From the NCBI GenBank assembly GCA_019188255.1, contig JAETXT010000006.1:62001-126000 (forward strand): a DNA stretch of 64,000 bases, in the 5' to 3' direction. A model generated the notes under the pieces. The model did not search any database. It worked only from the letters and a program-made list of their open reading frames with translations, and was not told where the DNA came from. The DNA is from Verticillium longisporum (Eukaryota; Ascomycota; Sordariomycetes; Glomerellales; Plectosphaerellaceae). This document shows, piece by piece, positions 30,942 to 43,560 of the stretch. Position numbers and translations under genes: made by a program. Within the stretch, counting starts at the first letter, position 1. Every line of letters starts with the position of its first letter.

Positions 30942-33627
30942 GACCTTTTCCGAAGAGTAAAGGCGGCGCATGATCTATGATGGCATATGATGGCATGACG
31001 ATACGATTTTATGATGAACGATTTAATTTCTTGTTGATACGCTTCTCGTCGATTTAGACGAAAGCCAGAATGGTTCGCAATGTCGGCAAATATAATGGAT
31101 AGGAAGAGATATGAACTATGACTAGCTTCCTATCGAGGGTCAAGTGTGATAGTATAGTGTTCGATAAAATGCACAACATTGCAATTGCTGCCTTGGATAC
31201 TGCAGGTCCGTTTCAGGCTTAAGACTACAATGATTGCTGGTCCTGAATTAAACGGTTTTGAAATCAGAACGTATGCGAGCTTGGGTTTGAAGTATTACAG
31301 CAAACGTGTGCTAGTTCTTGGACACCCCCAAGTTGCCAAGCATGTTACGAAGCCATCCCCAGGTGACACGAAGCTTGTTATAGGCTGTTACTTGACCTTG
31401 GTGGTCTTAAGCTTGATAACTCGCCGAAAGCTTCAGTCCGGACCGTTACGATTCTCCTGGGCGGAGGCTAATCGATTTCTGTACTTTTAGGACGCCGGTC
31501 TACGAATTGCGTGGAAGGAGTCCCGTGCCGCTCTGCTTTGTCGCCTTCACACACCCAAGACTATGCATCACACCGCTGCATGGTCACGGCACGCCGACGA
31601 GGAAAAGACATCTATCTCCCGGTACATCTGAGTAATGATATCGTTGGCTTCCGTTTTGCCCCTAGGGACATGGACGTTTGCGTCTCCATGCGGTGGCATA
31701 TCTTACTTACTCGTCTTTCTTTCTATCGTTTTTCCCAGAGAGCCGACATCAGCGCTGCCGCTAAATCAATTCAATCAAATAATGCAACCTAGCAACGGCT
31801 AGGCAACGTCTTCCTACAGGCTTCATAGATATTGAAATGAGTTAAAAATATTTTTCCATACTAAGTTCATCGAGTATAGGACTTTTTCTCTTATAATCCT
31901 CGAAGTAGATGTTAAGGCTGTTGCGTTGGCCTGCTGTTGTTATGTTGCATTATTTGATTGAATTGATTCAGCGGCAGCGCTGGCCGACATCGACCTTGAC
32001 TTTGAGCTTCAAGATTGCTGGGATGAGACCCTAGAAAAGAGCTGCAATCACGTTCGAAGCTGTCTATCAAAGGCTTCAGACCGAGCGAGTCATGTCTTTG
32101 CGGGCCTGTTGGGCTTGGTTGAAGGGAGAGATTCCTAGATGGGCCCGGATATGGCTTATTGATCCAGGTGGGCGGCTTCCGGCCGACTTCAAGCCCGCTA
32201 TAGTAGAAGATACACGATACCGTTACACAACGGACCATAATGAGATAATCGACCCCAGAGAGCCTAAGATGAATTGAGCATTTATAGACGGCAAGATGCA
32301 ATGCGTGGAGAGCTTTATGTGAAAGAAATATTGGTGTACGAGAGAATACTGCACGTCCATGTATGTGAGTTACTGCCATGAGATCTCAGTTTCCTCTATA
32401 TTTGTTTCCCCACCGCGAGACGAGGTGTATCTTGAGGCTTACCACAAACCGTTTGAATTAGAACATTTCTTCAGTGTGCTGCGTCAGTTGCCTGATATCA
32501 ATGGGGCAGGTTAACATAAAGGTTATGAGCGGCTGGGCCTGGATTAGATGGAACAGCGTCACCTAGCTTATTTCAGGTATCCTAGATGTCCATGAGCATA
32601 TGAATTGCAGGGGCGAGTTGTGTAGACTAAGAAATATACTCTCTTCAGGTCACAGAGATACGCCTGAGGTCCGGTTCAATATTCATACCGACCATTAAGA
32701 TCTTGATTAGGTACCATGGATCAATGGGGCTGTCCAGCAAGCATAATCATGATGTATAGGTCCCGCGAGGCATTTCCATTGATGGTTCCAGGCATCTACA
32801 GAGGGGTTCTGAATGCTAGTATGTATCGCTTCTCAGGACCAGTGCTCTCCAAGGCAAGTGCTAAATGAACTAATTGGCGGACATGACATTCATTGCATGA
32901 AAGCTGACGTCAAGCCTAGGTAGGATATCAGGCCTGATTGGGCGTGCCATGTACGATGGCGGGCTTTCTATTGGCTGGACACAGCCGGCTTTATCAACGA
33001 TCGGGGTGCCGGATTTAGAGGTTGAAGGAAGTGGATTATGAAGATTTGCAATTAGTCGCGAAAATGGGCTCATGCTGCAACTGGCTGTGTGCCAGGCTGT
33101 CGTCACTTGCAACACTCAAAAATTACTCTAGACGTGACAGGCAACCCGACCACCACAGCGTATCAAAGGGAGTTTGGCTGGCCTTTCTCGGTACCAGAGA
33201 GTGTCTAGTTAGCGCCTTTGTGGCCGTTCTTAGCGCACCTAATCACCCGCTTACCGATCCTTACTGGTGGCTTGACATGCTCCAGTGACGAACTTGGCAT
33301 CTTCATTTTTAGGGATCCAGAGATAAACGAAACACACAGGCTTGGCAGATCTCCGGGTCGACATCCCAGATTCGGTGCTTCTAGCTAATAGTCGAAGCAA
33401 GACTATTCGGCAAAAGATGCATGGAGATAAGGCGTCGGATCTGGCTTATGCCCATTCCGTCCACGTTTTCCTCATATGCGAGGGTTGCTCCGGTCGTCAC
33501 TACACGTCCGCTAAGGAGCTTAAAAGGATGGAGGTCGGCACCAAGTATGTTGCATGTCATCCCAGAGCCACCATGGTATCCAAATCTCACTCGACACACC
33601 ATTTTATCTCCTGAGCCGCCTTCAAAC
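30942..33627. other. Gene-poor interval, 2.7 kb
   Basis: Several short frames occur on both strands (for example 31179..31490 and 32092..32277), but none has a domain, plausible introns or consistent coding bias. No repeats or RIP signature seen. It ends with the probable promoter of the SDR gene. Confidence 0.5.
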
Positions 33628-34628
33628 ATGTCGACACCTAGCTTTGACCAGGACACCAAAGCCAGCGATTTGGTGCGCCACTATGCTGCCAACATCGTCA
33701 ATAAGACAATCCTTGTTACTGGCGTCTCCCCTTCTGGTCTCGGGGACAGCTTCATCCGACAAATCGCGCCTTCAAAGCCCGCCAAGCTTATCCTCGCTTG
33801 TCGTATACCTGCCAAGTTCCAAAAGCTTGTCGATGAGATCGCCTCAACACACCCTGAGATTAAGATCAAAACCCTCGAACTGGATCTTGCGTCTTTCTCC
33901 AATGTACGCAAGGCTGCCGAGATGGTTATCACTTCGCCAGAAATTTCGCACATAGATGTTCTGGTAAACAACGCTGGCATCATGGCCGTGCCGTTCAGCC
34001 TGACCGAAGACGGCTTTGAAACCCAATTTCAAACGTGCCATCTCGGTCATTTCCTCTTCACAAACCTCATCATGAATAGGATCCTAGCTTCCAAGGAACC
34101 TCGGATTGTCAACATCAGCAGCAACGGGCACCGCCTTGGCACTATGCGGTGGACCGACTACAACTTCAGTGACGGAAAGTATTATGAAAAGTGGGCGGCC
34201 TATGGACAGGCAAAGACTGCAAATATCCTCATGGGGATAGCATTGGCGGAGAAACTCGGCGACAGAGGTCTTCTCGTCTTCAGTCTTCATCCCGGCGGCA
34301 TCGTGACGAACTTGGTGAGCCACCATATAGGTCCATTTGATGACTTTGTCGAGGATCTACGACAAGCCGACACTAGGATTGGCACACGATTCATGTGGGG
34401 CTTCGAGAAGACGGGGGCAATTTCAAGGATCTCGACGAGGGCGTGGCAACGCATGTCTTCGCGGCCTTTGACCCAACAATCGCAAAGAACAATGGTGGCT
34501 ACTTTGACGACTGTCAGCTGGCAGATCCCTTTAAGGAACAGGTCTACCCCTGGGCGACAAGCAAGCCTGACGCAGAGATGCTCTGGACGCTCAGCGAGAA
34601 ACTGGTGGGGCAGGAGTTCCGATACTGA
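33628..34628 (+). CDS. Short-chain dehydrogenase/reductase (WWOX/retinol-dehydrogenase-like), one apparent frameshift
   Basis: The start at 33628 (MSTPSFDQDTKASDL) is chosen because the Rossmann motif follows at the usual distance; an in-frame upstream opening at 33421 adds about 70 unlike residues. Classical SDR features: TGVSPSGLGDSF (31-42), LVNNAGI (112-118), NISSNGHR, and the catalytic Tyr192-X3-Lys196 in YGQAKTAN. The family reduces or oxidises steroids, retinoids, polyketide or other small alcohols and ketones with NAD(P); the substrate is unknown. The frame departs after FEKTG. The proper C-terminus (DEGVATHVFAAFDPTI ... GYFDDCQLADP ... KLVGQEFRY) is one frame over and ends at 34628. 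One extra G in the G5 run 34413-34417 would join them into about 333 residues, a normal length. Confidence 0.9.
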
Positions 34629-35142
34629 GAGGCTGCGAAGCACATCTGATAGTGCTGGCAACGATGGGGAGGATGTCCGGTGATGTGAGACGTGGAACAA
34701 ATCAAGATCGTCTTTTTGTTTTAAAAAGAAAAAGAATAAAAACAAAAGGAAAAGAATTATGACCTTGCTCTCTCTGTCCAGCCTGGAACGAACACTGGAA
34801 ACTCGTCCCCCTCTTGCCTGTTCGGAACATTGGTACTCGACACAGGCAAGTGCCGCAGGCAGGGGTTCTTGCCTACCATCATCCAGGACCACGCACAGAG
34901 CACAAAGGCTCGACGTCATGAAGACTCATTCACCCTGATTTCATGTATCCCCGAATATGTTTAGGCTTTCTAACTTCGCATTCACTTGAACAAAATTGGG
35001 CATCAAGTCGCGTAAAACACCCTCTTTGCAAGACAATCTTCCCCTCAAAAAAGGGGAACCCAGCGCAAATTCGAATCTCATTGGCAACGACTATCCCCTA
35101 CTTGACTTCGTGACTCACTCGCGGTCCTAGCCTACTTTCAAC
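34629..35142. other. Intergenic between the SDR and the small two-exon gene
   Basis: About 510 bp; contains an A-rich stretch (34,720-34,757) on the plus strand near the probable SDR 3' UTR, and the promoter of the next gene. Confidence 0.5.
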
Positions 35143-35570
35143 ATGGACACCCCGGACAAACCCTCCAACAAACCAACGGTCGCTGCCGAGGCGAAGTCCC
35201 ACGACAAGCCATCACAGGAGAACCAATCTCAAGCACTCGCAAGCGTCTCGTGTGAAGACACAAAAGGATTTTGTGCCTTTCAACGCGCCCTTACCGATGC
35301 TGAAAAGGCTCCAGGCGTTGCGGGTGCCATCGAAATTGCAACCAGGAGGCTCCCTACGAGATCGAAGCCCAGTACGTCAAGCATTAACTCGGATTCGTGT
35401 AGAGAAAGCTGACATGCCTGAAAGCAGATGAAGAGCCTTTGGTCACACAAGTTCCAGCCGGCCGTGCCTACAGATCGGCAAGTAACCCCGAGAAGAGCAA
35501 GGCCGGCACGAAACCCGAAACCAGTGAGGAAAACTGGGAGTTCATCAAACATTTTGTCGATCATCGTTAA
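35143..35570 (+). CDS. Small hydrophilic protein of unknown function, two exons
   Basis: Exon 1 is 35143..35371 and exon 2 35428..35570; the 56-nt intron has donor GTACGT and acceptor AGCAG. The splice completes an AAT codon and gives 123 residues starting MDTPDKPSNKPTVAAEA and ending ENWEFIKHFVDHR. It is Lys/Ser/Glu-rich and likely disordered, with an aromatic C-terminal segment (NWEFIKHFV) that looks constrained. No known domain. Without the splice, exon 1 would run into 13 unrelated codons and a stop, so the intron decides the product. Function unknown; whether it is transcribed cannot be judged from sequence. Confidence 0.6.
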
Positions 35571-36692
35571 GAAGAAAGTAGGTCCGGAAGAAGGCTGGAG
35601 AAGCGACAGGGGTCTATCTGGCTTGCGGACGTGAACGAAGGCAAAACACAGAAGCTCGTTTGCAATTGATAGTTGTATGCAACCGAGCTATTCCCTGCCT
35701 TTGGGGTTCCATGGGTCATCCAAAGACGCAAACTGCTCTATCGCCTGATACTTCCAATGGCCTTTTTTATGGCTCCATGCATACCATCACATTCAGTGTC
35801 CACTTGTCAGGGAATTCCATCTGTTGTTGCCTCACCACCGGCAATATCCTTATTGTGAAGCTCGGTAGGGACTTGGTTCCGCCTTGCCAGGGCTCGAGTT
35901 CTTAGCGAAACCATGGAAGCGCCCCATGGAGATCGTTGGAGGAAACAGACCCAGAGCAATATGGCCACGCTAATGGCTAAAAGCCCCCCATTGCGACTCC
36001 CACGACCATCCCGATTGTTTTGGGATTCTCCTGCGATGGTTGTTCCGCTTGAATGGCAGGCATTCTTCGAAAGGTTGACGTGAATTGCTATTGGATCGAT
36101 CTTTTGTTTTCGGAGGCAAGACTTGAGCAGCAAGAATGCAATGTGATTACCAGGCTCTCATTTCCGAATCTTGATTGAATAAGGAATGGGATATCTGTTA
36201 GTCTTGTCAGCCCTGCACCAGACTCAAAAACACATAGCTGCTCATACATACCCGTGGAGGCAGAAAGACAGTGGTCAGCAGCGGGTGTGGCTTCACGGCT
36301 CATCAATCTACATGCGTCCTTCTCGCTTTTTGAAAGTCAGTGTTCGCCCCCGTCAGATTTATGTTCCATGGTGGTAGGACGTCGGTCATCTCACGCCGCC
36401 CCCTCTGTGGACTCTTGCATATTTCGTAACTGCCGTGCACGCAGCACAGACCCGTACAGCTCTGTTTGCACCAGTCAACCGTGGGACACTGCATAGCAAT
36501 CCCGCCGATTGTCCGACCATCGAGCAAAACCTGTTTGTCACAATCACATGAGCACAGGACACGAAGAGATGACTATCAGTTTAAGAAACCCGCTGGCAGC
36601 CTAGGCCACGGTATATTCTGGACAATATTTAAGAGAAGAAAAATCACTAAGAGCTAGCTTGTCGTGGTCATGAATACTAAATATAAATCCCT
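35571..36692. other. Intergenic, 1.1 kb
   Basis: Only short frames without domains. The right end would hold the 3' UTR of the polygalacturonase gene. Confidence 0.5.
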
Positions 36693-37805
36693 TTAAGAGC
36701 ACGTGGCAGGGCTGGGGACGTTCTGGCAGCTCTTGGGCTTGCCACCGCCAGTAACGTTGACGCCACTCCACTTCCAGTTGGAGCAAGCACCCTTGGCGCA
36801 GAGAATGTAGACGTTGGTGCCCTTGGAGGCAACGGTGCCAACAACCTTGTTGATGGTGAGGTCGGTGATGGGGACACCGGCCGTAGGGGTACCGGTAGGG
36901 GAGCCGTTCTCGTAGTCCTGCTCGATGACGATGCCGTTCTTGGCAATGTTGGACAGGGTGATGGTGTCGTAGATGACGTCCGAGACGGAACCGGTGGCGC
37001 CGGAGATGGTTTTGATACGGACACCGTTGTCAGAGTTGGAAATCTTGCTGTTGTTGATGCGGATCGTCTTGACGACGTTGTTAGAGCGGTTGCCAACAGA
37101 ACCAATGGAGAGGCCGTGACCGCCGCTGCAGTTGCCTCCAGTGAAGGTGATGTTGGTGCCGGAGTTGATGGCAAGGCAGTCGTCTTGGTTCTTGACAATG
37201 GCGCCGGAGATGAGAATGTTCTGGGCGTTACCGACATCGAAGCCGTCAGTGTTGTGGCCACCCTTGGAGTCGCCGGCCGAGGCGTCGAGGGTCACGTCGA
37301 TGAGCTGGAGGTTGTTCACCGTGTTGACACTGATTCCATGCACGGGCTGGTCCTTGAAGTTGAGGCCCTTCACGATCGAGTTGTTGAGGCCCTTGACGGC
37401 AAGCAGCTTAGGCTTGGTCTTGCCGCCGTTGCCACCCTTGCCATCCCACCAGCGGGCGCCATCGGCGTCAATGATGTGGCCAGAAGCGCCCTCGACGGTG
37501 ATCTTCTCGCCAGAGATCTGGATAAGAGGTCCCTCCCACTCCTCGTAGCCGAAGGTAGTCTTGCCCTGGAAGACGACGTGGGCGCCGCTCTTGAGGCTGG
37601 AAAGGTCGAGAGTGGTGCCAGCGGGGACAGCAATGTTGTTGAGGGTAATCGAGTCACATGTCTTCTTGCTCTTGGCAAGATCAGCGGTGTTGGTGAAGGT
37701 GCAAGCGGTGGCACGGGACTCGATGACCTCAAACTTGGCGGGAAGAGGGTTGGCAGCGGCGGTGGAAGCCAGGGCTCCGAGAGCGAGGATGACGTTGGTA
37801 AGCAT
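36693..37805 (-). CDS. Secreted endopolygalacturonase (GH28)
   Basis: Intact single-exon frame of 370 residues. A signal peptide is evident (MLTNVILALGALASTAAA, about 1-18), followed by a short propeptide that probably ends at the Arg in VIESRATAC. The four GH28 signatures are present: NTDGFDV (Asp187 and Asp190), QDDCLAINSG (Asp208, Asp209), GHGLSIGSVG (His230) and RIKT (Arg263, Lys265). The mature length suits a fungal endo-enzyme, and the paired cysteines near the N- and C-termini fit the family disulfides. It hydrolyses internal alpha-1,4 linkages of homogalacturonan outside the cell, for pectin digestion during saprotrophic or plant-associated growth. Codon use is strongly C/G-biased at third positions, as in highly expressed secreted enzymes. 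Such genes are usually induced by pectin and repressed by glucose, but no binding site was tested here. Confidence 0.96.
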   Translation of the reverse strand: MLTNVILALGALASTAAANPLPAKFEVIESRATACTFTNTADLAKSKKTCDSITLNNIAVPAGTTLDLSSLKSGAHVVFQGKTTFGYEEWEGPLIQISGEKITVEGASGHIIDADGARWWDGKGGNGGKTKPKLLAVKGLNNSIVKGLNFKDQPVHGISVNTVNNLQLIDVTLDASAGDSKGGHNTDGFDVGNAQNILISGAIVKNQDDCLAINSGTNITFTGGNCSGGHGLSIGSVGNRSNNVVKTIRINNSKISNSDNGVRIKTISGATGSVSDVIYDTITLSNIAKNGIVIEQDYENGSPTGTPTAGVPITDLTINKVVGTVASKGTNVYILCAKGACSNWKWSGVNVTGGGKPKSCQNVPSPATCS

Positions 37806-40800
37806 TTTGGTTAAAGAGGAAGAGTTGATGTGAATATCGTATCAAACGGGAAGGCGAGTATGTATGAGTTGTTGAGTATGTAAATATAGTGCAGTGAAGA
37901 TGAAAATGAGTAAGTCAAACAGAAAAGTATGTAAAGAATGAAGTAGCTGGATAGACTGCTGAGGAGTCGATGCCAAGAAGGAAAACAGAACGTAGTCCAT
38001 GGCCGCCTGGCCGCCCTTTTGTAGATTCTTCGAGTATTGCAGTTCACTCATCGTGGACTAAGTCAGTTTGACGATATGAGATTGCCATCAAGCTCAGGGT
38101 GAGGTGTGGAGGTGAGCCGGGGCAACTGTCTGAATCAGGATAGGGCTGATGGCGACGGGCCCGAAAGCCCAGAACATTGGAGGACTAGGCCCCCACTTAG
38201 CCCCCGGTCTTGGGCCGCGCGTTCGCCTAACCCCCTCGAGCGACACAACCCTTTGGCACTGCAGTTGTGAGCCGCATCACACATAGAAGACGACGTGCCG
38301 GTAGCCGAACAGCCGGGTCCGACGGGGATTGCATAGGGGTCATGCGTTGAGTAGACAGCGAAGACTGGGGCTACAATGGCGCGAAAACCTGGGGCGCATT
38401 TCAGCTGTGGATACAGAGCCACGAGCTCTGGCCTGTCACATCGCCTCCTGACAATGACGGACATCCCAAGTCGTCGCCCAGTGCTTGATTGCTGCTTGTT
38501 GACGATGCCGGCGCGCCGATGCCCCTGACGTTTGCCCCCTCCCGTCTGCCGGCGCCATCCCCCAGGCTCCGTGCCTGAAATGCGCGTAGACCTGAATCTT
38601 TGGCATCGTCTGGCGCCGACTAACCGAATCTTAATTATTCTGAAGCAACGACACCGATTCTCCCGTGGAACTATTTGTTTCCGTCCACCCAGGCCTACGC
38701 TAGTAGGTCGTATTGCAGTGCTCATCAGTGGACGCCTGTCAACAACCTTCAGTTGTTTGATTTTGCGCCAGTAATGGTGATTTCCCTGAAACCGCCTACA
38801 CAAATCAGGGCAATCATCGCGATCAGCGTGCGATCTCGTGCTTTGAAGGTCCTCTTTGGGTTGCATCACGACTGTGTTGGGATCCTCTTGTGAGATGTCC
38901 TTCCGGTCTTAGTAGTGCCACGTCTTTCTGATCGTAAGTCGATCCATCCCAGACTGGCTAGACCACGATGTCGCGCGGAAAGCCAGACTTGAGTTTGCAC
39001 CTATCACACGCGCAGTCGCAGACGGGACGAAAATATGTTTACCTTTAGAGTTGTTGGATTCGTGGACATGGCGGCTCTCTGCCGTCCGGGGAAGTTTTCG
39101 TGTGTAATGCAACACTCATAGGTCTGCTTGAAGCCGATTCGCCACGTGAGCATATGCTTTCGGCTGATAACATGGGGTTGTTCTGAGTGCAAATCCGTAT
39201 TCGATGATACAGCGCGATGGTTTTTCTGCCGGGCACGAAGCCCGAAGCCCCAAAACAATGGCAAGCAGAAGGATCACGGACTGCTCAAGACACGTTCCTC
39301 GCTTTCGGTCTGAAAATGCTTCCGTGGCTGACATGGGCACATGTCCCAAAATATGGAACAAGGAGTCCTGGGGGCGGAAAATCTCAAAAGGGAGGTAATA
39401 TCCAGCGCTACCCAGACAGGCATGGTTCGTCTGTTCTGACGAGCGGTAACTGCCGAGTCACGTTGCTCAGGGGCAATATCAGACAATGTTGGAGCAGAGT
39501 CAGGCGTGCACTATCGCTCGTGGCCATGTCGGAGGGGCGGACAAATGCCAAGCCCACTCCCGTCGGTCCAGCCGGCCGAACCCACGGGCATTGTACGCGC
39601 GAAAAGGAACGCACTCGGCCGGAACGTAGATCCTGGGTCCCAATGTGTATGGGACAGAACAGAACAAACCCCATGATGCTCTTACGTTATCGAACAGGTT
39701 TTTGTCAAGTGGTCAGGTAGGCGACTCAAGAATCCGACGCCCAGTAGCAGTGTCAGGCCACAGATGAACGGCCAGGCTCCTACAGGCGGCCATCGTCCCT
39801 GCGAGAGGCCAATCATGTGATCGGCCATGCCAGCGCTGACCGATGGGCAAACTTGTTGGCTCAAGGCGCTGGAGGCGACATGGATGAGGTGGCTGGCCAA
39901 GGGCGAAGAGGGCAGTACTCAAGTCGCGTAGATCGGTCAGGAGAGCGCCTGTGGGAGGTGAGGGTGCGGGAAAAGGGATGACGTCTCATACCAGGCGGAT
40001 GAAACCATCACCGATCCCCATCTGTCTAGGCCTCGACAAGGCCGGCCAGGAGGCCAGGAGGCCAGCGGGCTGGCCCCGGGCCAGTTGGCCACCCGCGAGG
40101 CCAGTCAATGGGAACGCGTCGTGGTCTGCGGCAAGGCATATCTGTGGAGAGCTCACATGGAGGGTCCGTTCTGCTGGCACCCTCTGCTGCTCTTCCCAGG
40201 CTGAGTCGGGGTAGCCGGTGATGGGAGGAATGTGATGTGGGCAGTCAGAACCGTGAGACATGTCGCTGGTGCACAAGTCGTCAGCTATGATGACGCAGGC
40301 CGACGACGCAATAGTAGTAGTCAAAGGCATTGCAGCCAACGGGCGAGTCGGTGAGTAGACAACTACCAGAGAGACAGGCGTCAGGTAAAGTGCTCAGCGT
40401 AGCAGGCAGGAGATGGCTTCCTCCTTATGTGAGACTGCGAGGCTCGGTGAGAGATTGTGAGGGGCCGGGATGCGCCGGGAGGTCAGTAGCGACTGGGTGG
40501 TTCCGTAAGGGTGGTTCCGTAAGGCAGGCACGATGGCCCTCTCGCGGCGTGGGCGCGACTTCCACTCCACTACCTTCATGCGCGAGCACGCCTGGGCATC
40601 ACGACCGCGACGCCAACACGGACACGCACGGGGAAGCCGCTGGCGGGAATTGAGGGCAGGCTCCCCCTTTATCGTCGCGCGTGGTTAGGAGGGGAAAAGT
40701 GGGGTAAACGCCATTTCAACGCGCAGAGTGGTTCGCTCCTGCGCCAGGAACACGACGCGGAAGTCTGGCTGTCATTGGCTCCCCGTTGGCGCTCGTCCCC

Positions 40801-41703
40801 TCCAACTCAACGCGACGATTGGTCCTTGGCAGTAATCATCAGCAACAACCTGCCAGGCCGCAGATGCATGTCCGCTCCCCAAGTCTCACCAGTCGCCACA
40901 GCACAGCAAATCACCACCCACAACTGCACTTTCATCGAGGCACTTCTCGATTCAGCTCGACCAACTCGTGCAGCGCACATTCTTTCCCTTCCTCGCTCAT
41001 CGATCCACCCTATCAATCGTCCATCTCCTGCGTCTGCCCTGCGTCTTCGGCTTCGTCTTCAACCGCGAACCGTCTCAGCATCGGTCGCGTATCTGCTGTT
41101 CCTGCTTGCCCCTCTTCCTGAGAACCTAGGCGTGAAGCGCAAGCTTCAGACACACCAGACGGCCGCAGCACCAGCAGCAGCAATCGAAACTCACGACTTC
41201 TCTCCAACAGGTCCAGATCCATCTTCCGAGGCCTGCGCCATCGACCCGACCCATCTCAGTGACCGCGCGTGCTGAACTGGTTCCAAGACAGCCCACCCAA
41301 GCCCGCTGATCCCCTCGTTGGTCCGGCCTTGTCTCGCTCCCTCTCCCTGCGCACACCACTTCCACTCCCTTTTGTCCCTCGCTGTCCCCTCCTCAATCAT
41401 TAATTGCTCCTGCAAGCTTCGTTCTCTTGCACCTTGCCCTGAGCATCAACCCTCGAGGCAATAACAACCAAACCATTGCCGACTTTATCGTGTCACTGTC
41501 TCCCCTTGGACATCAGCACACCTCCTTTTGTCGGTGAAGGGAGCCGATATCCTCATCGCTTCTTGGTTGCAACGCCCTCAACAGCAATCGATTGCCCCTC
41601 AAAAGCGAGTCGGTTCGACCTGGTGTCATCGTCTCTTCATTCGCTGCAACTTGCTATCGCTTCGCAAATCAAAATTGCAAGACGTGCCACAACCACGATC
41701 GAC
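37806..41703. other. Gene-free interval, 3.9 kb, with a CT-rich leader at its right end
   Basis: The left part contains the polygalacturonase promoter. Frames at 38135..38869 (-), 39217..39720 (+) and 40775..41275 (+) are open but show no domains and compete with equally long frames on other strands. A perfect short tandem duplication of GGTGGTTCCGTAAG occurs at about 40,497-40,524. From about 40,780 to 41,700 the plus strand is C/T-rich, as in the 5' region of fungal genes, and precedes the KEN-box gene. Confidence 0.5.
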
Positions 41704-42973
41704 ATGGCTACTCTCTCCCGCCAGCCCTTTGCACCTCTCGACGGAACCCGCCTCCAGAACTTGGGTAGTCTGAAGCACCGCCAGAATGGTATGATCCGTG
41801 TAGGCCGATGCGTCCATCCGCCACTAACATGAGAATAGCTCTTCCACAAGCTTCGGGCGCCAAGCGCAAGGCCGCTGATGTGGTCGATAACGACGACTCT
41901 GAAAACATCGACCCCTCCCTCTTCTCTAAACGTCCCAAGGCTTCAAGCACCTCGTACCCTGCCAAAGATCTCCTTAAGCCTACTGCCTACATCCTGAAAG
42001 CTTCTACGCCTCTGAACCAGATCTCGACCTTCCGCAGCTCCACCAAGGCCACCCCTTTGACGTCTACCCGTCCTCGTGCTCTGCTCCAGCCCAAGTCTCC
42101 AGCCGCAAAACTCAACACGGCCATCGCCAAGTCCTCTCCTTTTTCCGCACCGGCTGGTCGCTCTCCGACGCGCAGCAAGCGCAGTGGCATTTTATCCAGC
42201 CGACGTCGGACTGCTGGGCCTTACACTCGTGTGGACCCGCCCCTCTTCAACCTCTCCGCCGCTGCTCCCTTCAGCCTCGATGCCGCCCTCAAGGGCACGA
42301 TTCCCAGCTACGCCGCGCGTTCACCCATTGCTGCGCAGTCTCTGACTACGCCTGTCGTCGCATCGCCCAGAGCCTCGGTTACCAAAGATCTTCTCGAGCC
42401 CGACATGAAGGCGTCGTGGTTCTTCGATATTCACGAAGATACCCCTGAGCAGGAGATGACCAACATGCTACAGCATGGAACTTGTGTGCTCGACATAAGT
42501 TCGGATGAAGAGAGCGAGGTCAAGGCCACTCGCGAGCGCGCAGAAGGCCGCGATAAGGAGAACGTGCCCCCGCGGACGATGTTAGTCAGACGACTGCACG
42601 CCAGAGCCGCAGCCAAGAAGATGACATGATCATCGAGAAGCAGAGGACAGCGCTTGGCGAGATGGATGCTGCTGCATTTTATGCTTTGGGTTGTGATGAG
42701 AGCTCGGTCATATTTGTTCCCGCGGACGAAGAGCAAGAGGCCTCGGTACAAGAACCTAGCCCATTCGAGTTGTCTACGGAGCTGAAAGTCGAGTCAACGG
42801 AGCCTGTCCTCGAGATTTCGAAGGAAGTTGACGAATTGATGGAGAAGACGGGTACTCCCGCTGCCAAGGCAGCTGTGCTTCAGCCAGTAGAGGGCACTGG
42901 CGAGAGCTTTGAGGTTTGGGAGAGCGACAGCACGAAGGGCGACGACGTGGAAGCGGTGACGACGGGAAACTAA
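41704..42973 (+). CDS. KEN-box-containing protein of unknown function, one apparent frameshift
   Basis: Exon 1 is 41704..41788 and exon 2 starts at 41839; the intron is 50 nt (GTATGA..AATAG). The protein begins MATLSRQPFAPLDGTRLQNL and splices to ALPQASGAKRKAADVVDN. It is basic, Ser/Pro-rich and probably nuclear and disordered in its first half. A KEN motif (DKENVPP, about 268-270) and an RxxL motif (RALL, about 108-111) resemble APC/C degrons. An ordered-looking block lies in the C-terminal part (RTALGEMDAAAFYALGCDE). The frame breaks at the C5 run 42567-42571; adding one C gives ENVPPADDVSQTT and a protein of about 406 residues ending at 42973. A securin-like or cell-cycle role is only a guess from the degron-like motifs. 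Confidence 0.7.
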
Positions 42974-43560
42974 TGAGGGAATTATAACGGTCGATGTATG
43001 AGGTCCGGCCAGTTGGCCATTCTTTCACGAGCACACGATGGAGGGTTTGAGGGTATTGGTGGCGTTTTGGCTAGCGTTTGTTTTACAGGTTGAACTTGAT
43101 CTGTGGAGCATGGTTTCGGGTTGTGCTTTGATTTGGCACTTTTCATGTACTGATGAGTTGGGTCTGAATGAGATTATCATGTTTGTTCGTCTTTCCCTAT
43201 ATTTGTACTGTGAGCCTGTGGTAAGCAAGCCGCGTTCGCCGAGGCACGTGAGGCACGGCGGCCCCCTCCGCAATGTGTGTAAGTGCTCCGGTGACAAGGC
43301 CAGGGAGGCTCCCATACACCGGCCCTCGGGCCAAACATTGAGGAGAACTCCGACACTAGTCAGGGGCACAGCGGAACCTGCGTCGGCTTTGATATGGGCA
43401 GCTTAGGAACGATGTGTCTATACAGTCCCATCGAACAAAGACGACGTACTGTAGTATTCGGTTTCGGGGCGAGTCATGACACCTATAGAGGGTGCCGTGC
43501 ATGCCAGCACGTAGAACTCTAGAGGTTACAGCTCACAGGGGGTGACTAAAGTTCAACCCG
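42974..43560. other. Intergenic, leads into RIP-mutated island
   Basis: About 590 bp of normal composition with no gene seen; from about 43,560 the sequence switches abruptly to AT-rich, RIP-type DNA. Confidence 0.5.

Noticed and set aside
37116..37814. 232-codon frame antisense to the polygalacturonase
   Set aside because: Caused by the strong third-position bias of the GH28 gene; composition is that of a mirror frame.
38135..38869. 244-codon minus-strand frame downstream of nothing recognisable
   Set aside because: No domain, irregular composition with many Cys/Arg, and equally long frames on the other strand; no support as a gene.
39217..39720. 167-codon plus-strand frame
   Set aside because: No domain or coding bias, overlaps several other open frames, and no convincing promoter or splice context.
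40497..40524. Tandem duplication of a 14-bp unit (GGTGGTTCCGTAAG)
   Set aside because: Only two units and no associated feature; a minor local duplication.
40775..41275. 166-codon frame rich in Pro, Ser and Thr
   Set aside because: Lies in the C/T-rich leader upstream of the KEN-box gene; such leaders give long chance frames.
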